A stretch of DNA of 64,000 nt from Mycobacterium haemophilum DSM 44634. Lineage in GTDB: Bacteria > Actinomycetota > Actinomycetes > Mycobacteriales > Mycobacteriaceae. The stretch spans positions 4,171,766 through 4,235,765 of the forward strand of contig NZ_CP011883.2 in assembly GCF_000340435.2 (NCBI RefSeq), written 5' to 3'. Positions 7,599 through 15,290 of the stretch are shown here, piece by piece. A program made the translations under genes and the position numbers. Below the pieces are notes generated by a model. The model did not search any database and was not told the DNA's origin. It saw nothing but the letters and a program-made list of their open reading frames with translations. The stretch's first letter is position 1; the number at the start of each line of letters is the position of its first letter.

Positions 7599-8768
7599 AT
7601 GCCCGCCACTACCCGTCTATACCCCGCCTACACACCCGCCAGCGAGGAAAAACCGCCGATGGCCAACGCCAAGTCACCTGCCGAACCGGCAGTGCTGGTC
7701 GTGCACAGCGGCGAAACGTCGCACGCGATCGAGCCCGGCCGTGGCGTCGTGACCATCGGACGCGAGCCGCAGGCGGGTGTGCAGATCGACGATCCACGCA
7801 TCTCCCAAGAGCATCTGCGGGCGGAATCTTCCGATGGGCAATGGCGGATCGTCGACAGCAGCCCGAATGGCATGTTCGTCGACGGATTACGGAAGACGTC
7901 TGTGACGGTCACCGACAAGACCGTCGTCCGGTTCGGGAACCCCACTTCCGGCAAGGCGCTGACGTTTGAACTCGTCAAGCCGCCCACACACGATGGCCAG
8001 CCCGCTGAGGACTCGGACGATATGAGCAACTCCGCAGCCAACGAGCAGGATCCAGGTTTAGCTCGGGCCGGAGCGGCCGCTGCTGCACGCCGTCGTGAAC
8101 TCGACATCAGTCAGCGCAGCCTCGCAGCCGACGGGGTCATCAATGCGGGCGCACTCATCGCCTTTGAAAAGGGCCGCAGTTGGCCTCGCGAACGAACCCG
8201 GGCCAAGCTTGAAGAGGTCCTGCAGTGGCCCGCCGGGACGATCGCGCGGATCCGGCAGGGCGAGCCGGCCACCGGCGAAACACGCACCCCATCGCCGCGT
8301 CCCGACGGCCCCACCTCCGATGCCCCGGCGCCTGACGGCCCGGCGTCGCTGATCGCGCAGGCGGTCACTGCTGCCGTAGACGGCTGCAGCCTGGCGATCG
8401 CCGCGTTGCCGCCGACCGATGATCCGCAGTTCACCGAACGAGCAGCCCCAATCCTTGCTGATTTACGCCAGCTCGAGGCGATTGCCGTCCGCGCAACCCG
8501 CATCAGTCGGATTACCCCGGAATTGCTCAAGGCGCTGGGCGCGGTCCGCCGTCACCACGACGAGCTGATGCGGCGCGGGGCGACCGCCCCAGGCGCCACT
8601 CTGGCCCAGCGCCTATATGCGGCCCGGCGGCGGGCCAACCTTTCGGCCCGCGAGACTGCACAAGCAGCCGGCGTCGCAGAAGAGCTCATCGTCCGCGCAG
8701 AAGCTGAGGAAGCTTTACCCGCCAGCGCCGTCGATGCCATCGAAGCGCTGCTGAGCCAGATCAATTGA
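7599..8768 (+). CDS. espM: EspM: FHA and helix-turn-helix protein, ESX-1-responsive regulator (Rv3863-like)
   Basis: A 389-residue protein. An FHA phosphothreonine-binding domain spans about residues 40-120 (VVTIGRE, RISQEHLRA, SSPNGMFVDG). It is followed by two XRE-like helix-turn-helix regions, at about 150-200 (RRRELDISQRSLAADG ... AFEKGRSWPRERTRAKLEE) and at the C terminus (LYAARRRANLSARETAQAAG). EspM in M. marinum binds the whiB6 promoter and links ESX-1 status to gene expression. The gene is divergent from whiB6, as expected. The start could be the ATG at 7599 (a TTG lies just before) or the ATG at 7659, which has GAGGA about 10 nt upstream; I kept the longer form. The C-terminal 250 residues are much better conserved with Rv3863 than the N terminus. 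Confidence 0.85.
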   Translation: MPATTRLYPAYTPASEEKPPMANAKSPAEPAVLVVHSGETSHAIEPGRGVVTIGREPQAGVQIDDPRISQEHLRAESSDGQWRIVDSSPNGMFVDGLRKTSVTVTDKTVVRFGNPTSGKALTFELVKPPTHDGQPAEDSDDMSNSAANEQDPGLARAGAAAAARRRELDISQRSLAADGVINAGALIAFEKGRSWPRERTRAKLEEVLQWPAGTIARIRQGEPATGETRTPSPRPDGPTSDAPAPDGPASLIAQAVTAAVDGCSLAIAALPPTDDPQFTERAAPILADLRQLEAIAVRATRISRITPELLKALGAVRRHHDELMRRGATAPGATLAQRLYAARRRANLSARETAQAAGVAEELIVRAEAEEALPASAVDAIEALLSQIN

Positions 8769-9000
8769 GGCGGACTCCGGGACACCACACCCAAGCGCCG
8801 TGCAGCCCCACGGTTCGCCGCCGACGTCGATGTCGTCGCGACGCTTTGTGCTCTCCACCCGCTTAGTTGTCGAAATCGCTCGTCTAACCCAGAAATTCGT
8901 GCACGAACCCCCCGGGGTGCGCTGCTAAGCTCAATGTGCGGTGCAAAGGTGCACATAAAGTGACAGTGCACAGGATCAGCGAGTGTAAGGAAGCGCTTAA
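8769..9000. promoter_or_regulatory. Region upstream of espE
   Basis: 232 bases without a gene. It should carry the espE-espF-espG1 promoter, a known target of WhiB6 in other mycobacteria. A TAAGCT hexamer near 8927 is a weak -10 candidate. AAGGAAG at about 8987-8993 is the likely ribosome binding site of espE. Confidence 0.4.
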
Positions 9001-10311
9001 ATGTCGGGAAGCGGAATTTGCGATAGAACAATTGGTACCATTTCCGGCTTGTTGCTAATGCTTGGTGAGGGCATCCCCGACCCAGGCGATGTCTTCAAAG
9101 CCCCTTCGTCTATGTTCACGTCAATCGCCACCGAGATCGGCAAGGCTGTTCCCGGTATGGACTGGGTCGGCAAGGCCGCGGATGCCTATTCCGCTCAGAA
9201 TCTCGCCAACCAGCTTCGCGCGCAGACGATGAGCCAGGTCGACAGATTGACCAACAACTTTGTGTCGAATCAGGCCGAATACGTCACTAACACCCGCAAG
9301 GTCCTGAACGCCATGAAGAGCATGGTTCAGGGAACGCGCAAGGCGTGCAAATGGCTTGAAGACCATCTATGGCTCGTCGGCGATGCGGCTTCGTATGCGA
9401 TCGCCATTCCCGCCTGCGGCCTTGCGATGGCGGTCGTCGGTGGCGCCATGCTCTATTTGACGATCATGACCCTGGTCAACACGACCAATCTGCAGGGAGT
9501 GCTGGGCAACTTGCTCGACATGATCGCGAGCTTGCCGAAGGACTTGCTCAACTTGATTCCCGGGCTGATCGACTGGATTGGTGGCTTGATACCCAACATC
9601 CCCGGCATCTGGCCGCCAAACTTCAACATCCCCGACTGGTCAGACTGGATCCCCAAGATGCCCGACTTCAAATGGCCCGACCTCCCGAGCTTCCCGGGCT
9701 TCCCGGACTTTAAGTGGCCTGACCTCCCCGGATTCCCGGACTTTAAGTGGCCCGACCTCCCCGGCTTCCCGGACTTCGAGTTCCCAGACTTCAATATTCC
9801 CGGTTTCCCCAGTTTGCCCGGCATCATTCCCGGTTTCCCCAGCTTGCCCGGCATGCCGAGCTTGCCCAACTTGTTCCCTGGCTTGCCGAGCTTGCCCGAC
9901 TTGTTCGGCAACATCGGCAAGTTGCCCCAATGGGGTGATTTCGCCAAGTTGCCCGACTTCTTGGGCGGCATATTCGGCACGCCCTCGTTGAATTTTGCCA
10001 ACGTGATCCCGCTTAACCAGCTGCCAGCGATGAGCCAGCTGACGGCAACCCTGGGTCAGTTGACTCAACTCACCGGGAGCGGCGGGGGCTTGCAACTCGC
10101 CCAATCAGCCGGCTCAATGGCCGGTTCGCAAGCCGGCTCGCTCGTCTCGCAAACCTCGCAAGGGGGACAGCAGCAAGGCACCCTCGTCAGCGACGTCAAG
10201 AAGGACGACGAAGAAGAGGGCGCCGGTGCGGGCACAGCCGGTGCGGAGCGCGCTCCGATCCAGGCGACCGGTGGGGGCACCACCGGAGAGACGGGTGGAC
10301 GCGTCCTGTGA
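9001..10311 (+). CDS. espE: ESX-1 secretion-associated protein EspE
   Basis: A 436-residue EspA-family protein secreted or surface-exposed through ESX-1. The N-terminal 130 residues are helical, with the conserved start MSGSGICDRTIGTISGLLLM and a WVGKAADAY segment. A hydrophobic stretch at about residues 125-160 (YAIAIPACGLAMAVVGGAML) follows. The middle is a low-complexity region of Pro-Asp-Phe-Trp-Leu repeats (units such as FKWPDLPGFPD, then FPSLPG units), and the C terminus is rich in Gly, Ser, Gln and Glu. M. tuberculosis EspE is about 402 residues, so the repeat region is somewhat longer here. It pairs with espF, as espA pairs with espC elsewhere in the genome. Confidence 0.93.
   Translation: MSGSGICDRTIGTISGLLLMLGEGIPDPGDVFKAPSSMFTSIATEIGKAVPGMDWVGKAADAYSAQNLANQLRAQTMSQVDRLTNNFVSNQAEYVTNTRKVLNAMKSMVQGTRKACKWLEDHLWLVGDAASYAIAIPACGLAMAVVGGAMLYLTIMTLVNTTNLQGVLGNLLDMIASLPKDLLNLIPGLIDWIGGLIPNIPGIWPPNFNIPDWSDWIPKMPDFKWPDLPSFPGFPDFKWPDLPGFPDFKWPDLPGFPDFEFPDFNIPGFPSLPGIIPGFPSLPGMPSLPNLFPGLPSLPDLFGNIGKLPQWGDFAKLPDFLGGIFGTPSLNFANVIPLNQLPAMSQLTATLGQLTQLTGSGGGLQLAQSAGSMAGSQAGSLVSQTSQGGQQQGTLVSDVKKDDEEEGAGAGTAGAERAPIQATGGGTTGETGGRVL
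9664..9771 (+). repeat. 33-nt tandem repeats in espE
   Basis: Two contiguous 33-nt units (9706-9738 and 9739-9771) encode DFKWPDLPGFP. A 42-nt variant of the same unit precedes them (9664-9705), and a degenerate unit with EFPDF follows. The third positions differ by only a few bases between units, so the duplication is recent. Confidence 0.8.
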
Positions 10312-10402
10312 CGCCGTCGGCGACCTCACGCCTAACGGGCAAAAACCCTAGCGGGCCAAGACCATAACAAGTAGAAAACGTACCTAGAGGAGGAGATAAC
10401 TC

Positions 10403-10717
10403 ATGACAACGATTCTGGGCGTCATCCCGTCATGGCTGCAGACACTGGGCGGGATGCAAAACACCATCTCGGGCGATGTCAAAACCGCGACCGGGAAAGT
10501 CACGGGAATCAGCCAACGAGTCTCGCAGACGCACGGGTCATACACTTCACAATTCAACAATGTGCTGGCCACGCTAGAGACCACCCGCAACCAGGCAGGC
10601 ACCGGCGTCGCAGGGGTTTCCAGCTCGCTTGGCTCGAGTCTGCTGCAGGCCGCTGCCGCCTACCTGAATACCGATATATTTGGCGGCCAGACGCTCAACA
10701 AGACGGTTAATATGTGA
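10403..10717 (+). CDS. espF: ESX-1 substrate EspF
   Basis: A 104-residue EspC-like helical-hairpin protein (MTTILGVIPSWLQTLGGMQN), predicted to pair with EspE. The general type VII export motif YxxxD is present near the C terminus as Tyr87-Leu-Asn-Thr-Asp91. A strong ribosome binding site, AGAGGAGGAG, lies just upstream of the ATG. The stop codon lies 2 nt before the chosen espG1 start, so the two are translationally linked. Length and motifs fit the family (103 residues in M. tuberculosis). Confidence 0.93.
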   Translation: MTTILGVIPSWLQTLGGMQNTISGDVKTATGKVTGISQRVSQTHGSYTSQFNNVLATLETTRNQAGTGVAGVSSSLGSSLLQAAAAYLNTDIFGGQTLNKTVNM

Positions 10718-10719
10718 CT

Positions 10720-11559
10720 ATGTCCGGTCCGCTGGCTTCCAGTCGCGCGGGCCGCGTCAATGATGTGGTCGGCGTCGAGATGACTATCGACGGTGCGTTG
10801 GTGGTCGCGGACCGGTTGCATCTCGTAGATTTCCCTACGGCACTCGGGATACGGGTCAATATTCCTCAACAGGAACTACGAGCCGTCGTCTGGGAACAGG
10901 TGCAACGTGACCTCACCGCCCAGGGAATCCTGGACGCTCACGGCCAACCTCACCCCACGGTCGCGGCGATGTTAGATACGCTTAGCCGCCCGGACCGGGC
11001 GTTGGAGGCTCGGTGGTGGCGTCGCAATGTTGGCAACATCATGGTGCGCTTTGTTGTGTGCCGCAAGGGCGACCGCCATGTCATCGCAGCGCGCGACGGT
11101 GACATGCTGGTGTTACAGCTAGTGGCTCCCAAGGTCGGCCTGGCGGGCATGGTGACCACCGTGCTGGGCCCCGCAGAACCCGCAAATGTCCAGCCGCTGA
11201 CCGGCATCGCCAGCAAACTGGCCGAGTGCAGAACCGCGGCCCAGCTGGTCCGGCAAGGTGTCGAACCAAGCTCGGCCCGCATCTACGCCGAGATCGTCGC
11301 GAACCCGTCCAGCTGGGTGGAGATCATCGCTACTCAACGCCACCCGGGAGGCACGACGACACACACGGACGCGGCTGCAGGGGTCCTCGACTCGGCACAG
11401 GGCAGGTTGGTGTCGCTGCCCCGCCACGTTGGCGGCGAACTGTACGGGAGCTTCCTCCCGGGCACTCAGCAAAATCTACAGGTCGCCTTAGACAGCTTGA
11501 TGGAGCTCCTGCCAGCGGGTTCCTGGTTAGATCGCGCTAACGCCGCCTTCCGACGCTAA
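10720..11559 (+). CDS. espG1: ESX-1 cytosolic chaperone EspG1
   Basis: A 279-residue chaperone that binds the tip of cognate PE/PPE heterodimers such as PE35-PPE68 and keeps them soluble for export. Conserved stretches include VVGVEMTIDGALVVADRLHL, WEQVQRDLTAQGILD, RWWRRNVGNIMVRFVVCRKGDRHVIAARDGD and GGELYGSFLPGTQQN. The ATG at 10720 gives the N terminus seen in orthologues. A GTG at 10714 overlapping the espF stop is an alternative. With PE35 broken in this genome, its PPE68 partner would have to pair with another PE protein. Confidence 0.92.
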   Translation: MSGPLASSRAGRVNDVVGVEMTIDGALVVADRLHLVDFPTALGIRVNIPQQELRAVVWEQVQRDLTAQGILDAHGQPHPTVAAMLDTLSRPDRALEARWWRRNVGNIMVRFVVCRKGDRHVIAARDGDMLVLQLVAPKVGLAGMVTTVLGPAEPANVQPLTGIASKLAECRTAAQLVRQGVEPSSARIYAEIVANPSSWVEIIATQRHPGGTTTHTDAAAGVLDSAQGRLVSLPRHVGGELYGSFLPGTQQNLQVALDSLMELLPAGSWLDRANAAFRR

Positions 11560-11605
11560 CTTCCCCCTCACTCCTCGCGCTACGACTTTAGAAAGGGACG
11601 CCACA

Positions 11606-12127
11606 GTGAACCTGCCCGGGAATGACGACGACGACAACGACCTGTCGGCCCTGGATTTTTACAGCACCGACCGCGGCCACGAGTCGTCGTCTTTCGACGC
11701 GCTCGATGGTTACGCGCCAACCGAGCCCGAGGCCACTGAAGACGACGACCTCGATGTTCTCCAATCTCTGACTGAGCCAGAGGAAGAGATTGAAGTCGAC
11801 CTATTCACGGTGACCAACCCCGCCAAATCGGTATCGGTATCGGCGCTCATGGACGGCAGAGTCCACCAAGTCAAGCTGTCGGACAAAGCGACTCGCATGG
11901 GCGAAACGAAACTCGCGGAAGAGATCTTTGTCCTGGCGAGCTTGGCTCGGCAGAAAGCGCGAGCTGCCCAGTACACCTACATGCTCGACAACCTCGAAGG
12001 CGACGAAGAAAGCACGGCCGCCATCCGTGAACTCGTAGGGCTGACCCTGAATTTGCCAACGCCGGAGCAGGCGGCCGCGGAAGAAGAAGAGGTGTTCGCC
12101 ACCCGATACTTCGGCGAAAATGATTGA
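11606..12127 (+). CDS. espH: ESX-1 secretion-associated protein EspH
   Basis: A 173-residue, highly acidic cytosolic protein. The N-terminal 65 residues are Asp/Glu-rich and disordered. The remaining part (FTVTNPAKSVSVSALMDGRV ... ADEIFVLA-type helix ... GLTLNLPTPEQA ... FATRYFGEND) resembles the YbaB/EbfC-like fold also seen in EspL. The start is GTG with GAAAGGG about 10 nt upstream. The gene overlaps eccA1 by 8 nt. In M. marinum EspH is needed for secretion of EspE-type substrates. Confidence 0.9.
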   Translation: MNLPGNDDDDNDLSALDFYSTDRGHESSSFDALDGYAPTEPEATEDDDLDVLQSLTEPEEEIEVDLFTVTNPAKSVSVSALMDGRVHQVKLSDKATRMGETKLAEEIFVLASLARQKARAAQYTYMLDNLEGDEESTAAIRELVGLTLNLPTPEQAAAEEEEVFATRYFGEND

Positions 12128-13841
12128 TCGCCTGGGCAGCCTCTTCGAAAGCGCCGCCGGCATGTTGCCGATGTCGGAGGCGCGATCGTTGGAGCTGTTC
12201 ACCGAGATCACGAATTACGACGAAGCTGCCTGCGATGCATGGATCGGCCGGATCCGCTGCGGCGACACCGACCGGGTGACACTGTTTCGCGCCTGGTATT
12301 CGCGCAGGAACTTCGGGCAGTTGTCGGGGTCCGTCCAGATCCCGATGACCACCCTCAACGCCAGGGTCCCCATCGGGGGCCTATATGGCGACATCACCTA
12401 CCCGGTTACGTCGCCGCTGGCTATCACCATGGGTTTCGCCGCGTGCGAAGCGGCGCAAGGTAACTTCGCCGACGCCATGGAGGCGATTGATGCCACTCCG
12501 GTCACCGGTTCCGAACACCTCGTGGCGTGGCTCAAGGCGGTGGTCTACGGCGCAGCCGAACGATGGACCGACGTGATCGACGAAGTCAAGGGCGCCGGGA
12601 AGTGGCCAGACAAGTTCCTGGCTGGCGCCGCTGGTGTCGCGCATGGGGTGGCCGCGGCCAACCTCGGCTTGTTCACCGAGGCCGAACGTCGACTCACCGA
12701 GGCGAATGACTCGCCGGCTGGCGAAGCGTGTGCCCGCTCCATCGCGTGGTATCTGGCGATGGCACGGCGCAGCCAGGGCAATGAAGACGCCGCGGTGGCG
12801 CTGCTGGAGTGGTTGCAGACCACCCACCCGGACGCCAAAGTATCTGCGGCGCTAAAGGATCCGTCGTACCGCCTGAAGACGACGACTGCCGAACAGATAG
12901 CCGCCCGCGCGGATCCTTGGGATCCGGGCAGTGTCGTGGCCGACCACTCCGATCGAGAGAGACTGCTCGCCCAGGCGCAGGCCGAGCTGGACCGGCAGAT
13001 TGGGCTCACCAGGGTTAAAACCCAGATCGAGAGGTACCGCGCCGCGACGATGATGGCGAGGGTTCGCGCTGCCAAAGGCATGAAGGTCGCGCAACCGAGC
13101 AAACATATGATTTTCACCGGGCCACCCGGTACTGGCAAGACCACTATCGCGCGGGTGGTGGCCAATATCCTGGCCGGATTGGGCGTCATCTCGGAACCAA
13201 AGCTTGTCGAAACGTCGCGCAAAGATTTCGTCGCCGAATACGAGGGGCAGTCGGCGGTCAAGACCGCCAAGACAATCGATCTTGCCCTCGGCGGCGTGCT
13301 GTTCATCGACGAGGCCTACGCGCTGGTGCAGGAACGGGACGGGCGCACGGACCCGTTCGGACAAGAGGCGCTGGACACCCTGCTGGCGCGGATGGAAAAC
13401 GACCGCGATCGACTGGTGGTGATCATCGCCGGCTACAGCTCCGATATCGATCGGCTGCTGGAAACCAATGAAGGTCTGCGATCGCGCTTCGCGACTCGAA
13501 TCGAATTCGATACCTATTCCCCTGAAGAGCTTCTCGAGATCGCAAAAGTCATTGCAACTGCTGCCGATTCATCGTTGAGTGCGGAAGCGAGCGATAACCT
13601 GCTGGAGGCGGCCAAGCAGCTCGCCCAGCGGACATTGCGCGGCCGACCTGCCCTCGACGTTGCCGGCAACGGCCGCTACGCGCGACAATTGGTGGAAGCC
13701 GCTGAACAGTGTCGTGATATGCGGCTGGCTCAGGGCCTCGACATCGAGCAACTGGACGTGGACCGACTGCAGGAGATCAACGGCTCAGACATGGCCGAGG
13801 CGATCGCCACGGTGCACGCGCACCTCAACATGAGAGAGTGA
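12120..13841 (+). CDS. eccA1: ESX-1 AAA+ ATPase EccA1
   Basis: A 573-residue cytosolic ATPase, the same length as the M. tuberculosis protein. Residues 1-280 form the TPR-like N-terminal domain. The CbxX/CfqX-type AAA+ domain follows, with Walker A GPPGTGKTT near residue 336, Walker B VLFIDEAYAL, sensor 1 VVIIAGYSSD and an arginine finger in GLRSRFATRIEF. EccA proteins are thought to act on substrate-EspG complexes before export. The ATG is at 12120, inside the espH 3' end. Confidence 0.96.
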   Translation: MIDRLGSLFESAAGMLPMSEARSLELFTEITNYDEAACDAWIGRIRCGDTDRVTLFRAWYSRRNFGQLSGSVQIPMTTLNARVPIGGLYGDITYPVTSPLAITMGFAACEAAQGNFADAMEAIDATPVTGSEHLVAWLKAVVYGAAERWTDVIDEVKGAGKWPDKFLAGAAGVAHGVAAANLGLFTEAERRLTEANDSPAGEACARSIAWYLAMARRSQGNEDAAVALLEWLQTTHPDAKVSAALKDPSYRLKTTTAEQIAARADPWDPGSVVADHSDRERLLAQAQAELDRQIGLTRVKTQIERYRAATMMARVRAAKGMKVAQPSKHMIFTGPPGTGKTTIARVVANILAGLGVISEPKLVETSRKDFVAEYEGQSAVKTAKTIDLALGGVLFIDEAYALVQERDGRTDPFGQEALDTLLARMENDRDRLVVIIAGYSSDIDRLLETNEGLRSRFATRIEFDTYSPEELLEIAKVIATAADSSLSAEASDNLLEAAKQLAQRTLRGRPALDVAGNGRYARQLVEAAEQCRDMRLAQGLDIEQLDVDRLQEINGSDMAEAIATVHAHLNMRE

Positions 13842-13844
13842 ACC

Positions 13845-15290
13845 ATGGGGCTTCGCCTGACCACCAAGGTTCAGGTCAGCGGCTGGCGCTTCCTGCTTCG
13901 CCGAGTTGAGCATGCCATCGTGCGGCGCGACACCCGGATGTTCGACGATCCGCTGCAGTTCTACAGTCGCTCGATCGCGCTTGGCATCGTCGTCGCGGTT
14001 GCGATCCTGATAGGCGCCGTGCTGCTGGCATACTTCAAACCACAGGGCAAGCTGGGGGCCAGCACCCTGCTCACCGACCGGGCGACCAATCAGCTCTACG
14101 TGCTCTTGTCCGGGCAGTTGCATCCCGTCTACAACTTGACCTCGGCGCGGCTGGCGTTGGGCAACCCGGCCTACCCCGCTGCCGTGAAGTCCAGCGAATT
14201 GACCAAGCTGCCCATGGGCCAGACCATCGGAATCCCCGGTGCGCCCTATGCCACGCCTGTTTCAGGGGATTCCTTGTCAACCTGGACATTGTGCGACACC
14301 GTCACCAGGGCCGAGAGCGAGTCGCCGTCGGTGCAGACGTCGGTGATAGTACGGCCACTGCAGATCGACCCTGCGATAGATCCACTGCAGCCCAGCGAGG
14401 CGCTGCTGGCGTCCTACCAGGGCAAAACGTGGCTTGTTGACTTAAAGGGGCGGCATTACATCGATTTGTCCGACCGGGCCCTCACCTCGGCCGTGGGCAT
14501 ACCGGTAAACATTAAGCCGACCCCCCTCTCTGAGGGCCTGTTCAACGCGCTGCCCGATGTCGGCAAGTGGGAGCTGCCGCCGATTCCTGACACCGGAGCA
14601 CCCAACTCGCTGGGGTTATCCCCAGACCTCGTGATCGGGTCGGTGTTCCAAATCCACACTGACAAAGGCCCGCAATACTACGTGGTGCTGTCCGACGGCA
14701 TCGCGCAGGTGAATGCCACCACCGCTGCCGCGTTGCGCGCTACTCAGTCGCACGGACTGATAGCGCCTCCTTCACTCGTGCCGAGCGTGGTCGTCCAAAT
14801 TCCCGAACGGGTCTACAGCTCACCGCTGCCCGATGAACCACTCAAGATGGTGGTCCGGGGTGACCAGCCCACGCTGTGTTGGGCATGGGAACGCAGAGCC
14901 GGCGATCAGGCGCCGAAGACAACCGTGTTGATTGGTCGGCATCTGCCGCTACTGACGTCGGCCATGGGCACCGGTATCAAGCAGATTCGTGGGACAGCAA
15001 CCGTTTATATCGATGGCGGCAGATACGTGGCGCTGCAGTCTCCAGATCCCCGGTACGGCGAATCCCTGTACTACGTCGACCCAGAAGGGGTGCGTTACGG
15101 CCTGGCGGACGCGGAAGCAGCGAAGGCGCTGGGCCTGGCGTCGCCGCAGACCGCGCCCTGGGAGATCGTCCGTCTCCTGGTGGAGGGTCCGGTGCTGTCC
15201 AGAGCCGCGGCTCTGCTCGAGCACGACACACTGCCCGCTGACCCAAGCCCCCGGAAAGTACCAGCAGGAACCCCCGGAGCGAGTTCATGA
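13845..15290 (+). CDS. eccB1: ESX-1 core membrane component EccB1
   Basis: A 481-residue single-pass membrane protein. The short cytosolic N terminus (LRLTTKVQVSGWRFLLRRVEHAIVRRD) is followed by one transmembrane helix at about 44-64 and a large periplasmic domain with the family's repeated folds and two cysteines (LCDTVT, PTLCWAW), a likely disulfide. It forms the periplasmic vestibule of the ESX complex. It starts 3 nt after eccA1 and overlaps eccCa1 by 4 nt (ATGA). Confidence 0.96.
   Translation: MGLRLTTKVQVSGWRFLLRRVEHAIVRRDTRMFDDPLQFYSRSIALGIVVAVAILIGAVLLAYFKPQGKLGASTLLTDRATNQLYVLLSGQLHPVYNLTSARLALGNPAYPAAVKSSELTKLPMGQTIGIPGAPYATPVSGDSLSTWTLCDTVTRAESESPSVQTSVIVRPLQIDPAIDPLQPSEALLASYQGKTWLVDLKGRHYIDLSDRALTSAVGIPVNIKPTPLSEGLFNALPDVGKWELPPIPDTGAPNSLGLSPDLVIGSVFQIHTDKGPQYYVVLSDGIAQVNATTAAALRATQSHGLIAPPSLVPSVVVQIPERVYSSPLPDEPLKMVVRGDQPTLCWAWERRAGDQAPKTTVLIGRHLPLLTSAMGTGIKQIRGTATVYIDGGRYVALQSPDPRYGESLYYVDPEGVRYGLADAEAAKALGLASPQTAPWEIVRLLVEGPVLSRAAALLEHDTLPADPSPRKVPAGTPGASS

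Noticed and set aside
9453..10001. Gly/Lys/Pro-rich frame (GKLGKPG units) on the minus strand
   Set aside because: Shadow of the espE repeat region on the opposite strand, with no start signals or neighbours.
12545..13306. 253-codon frame antisense to eccA1
   Set aside because: Serine/arginine-rich shadow of a well-supported gene.
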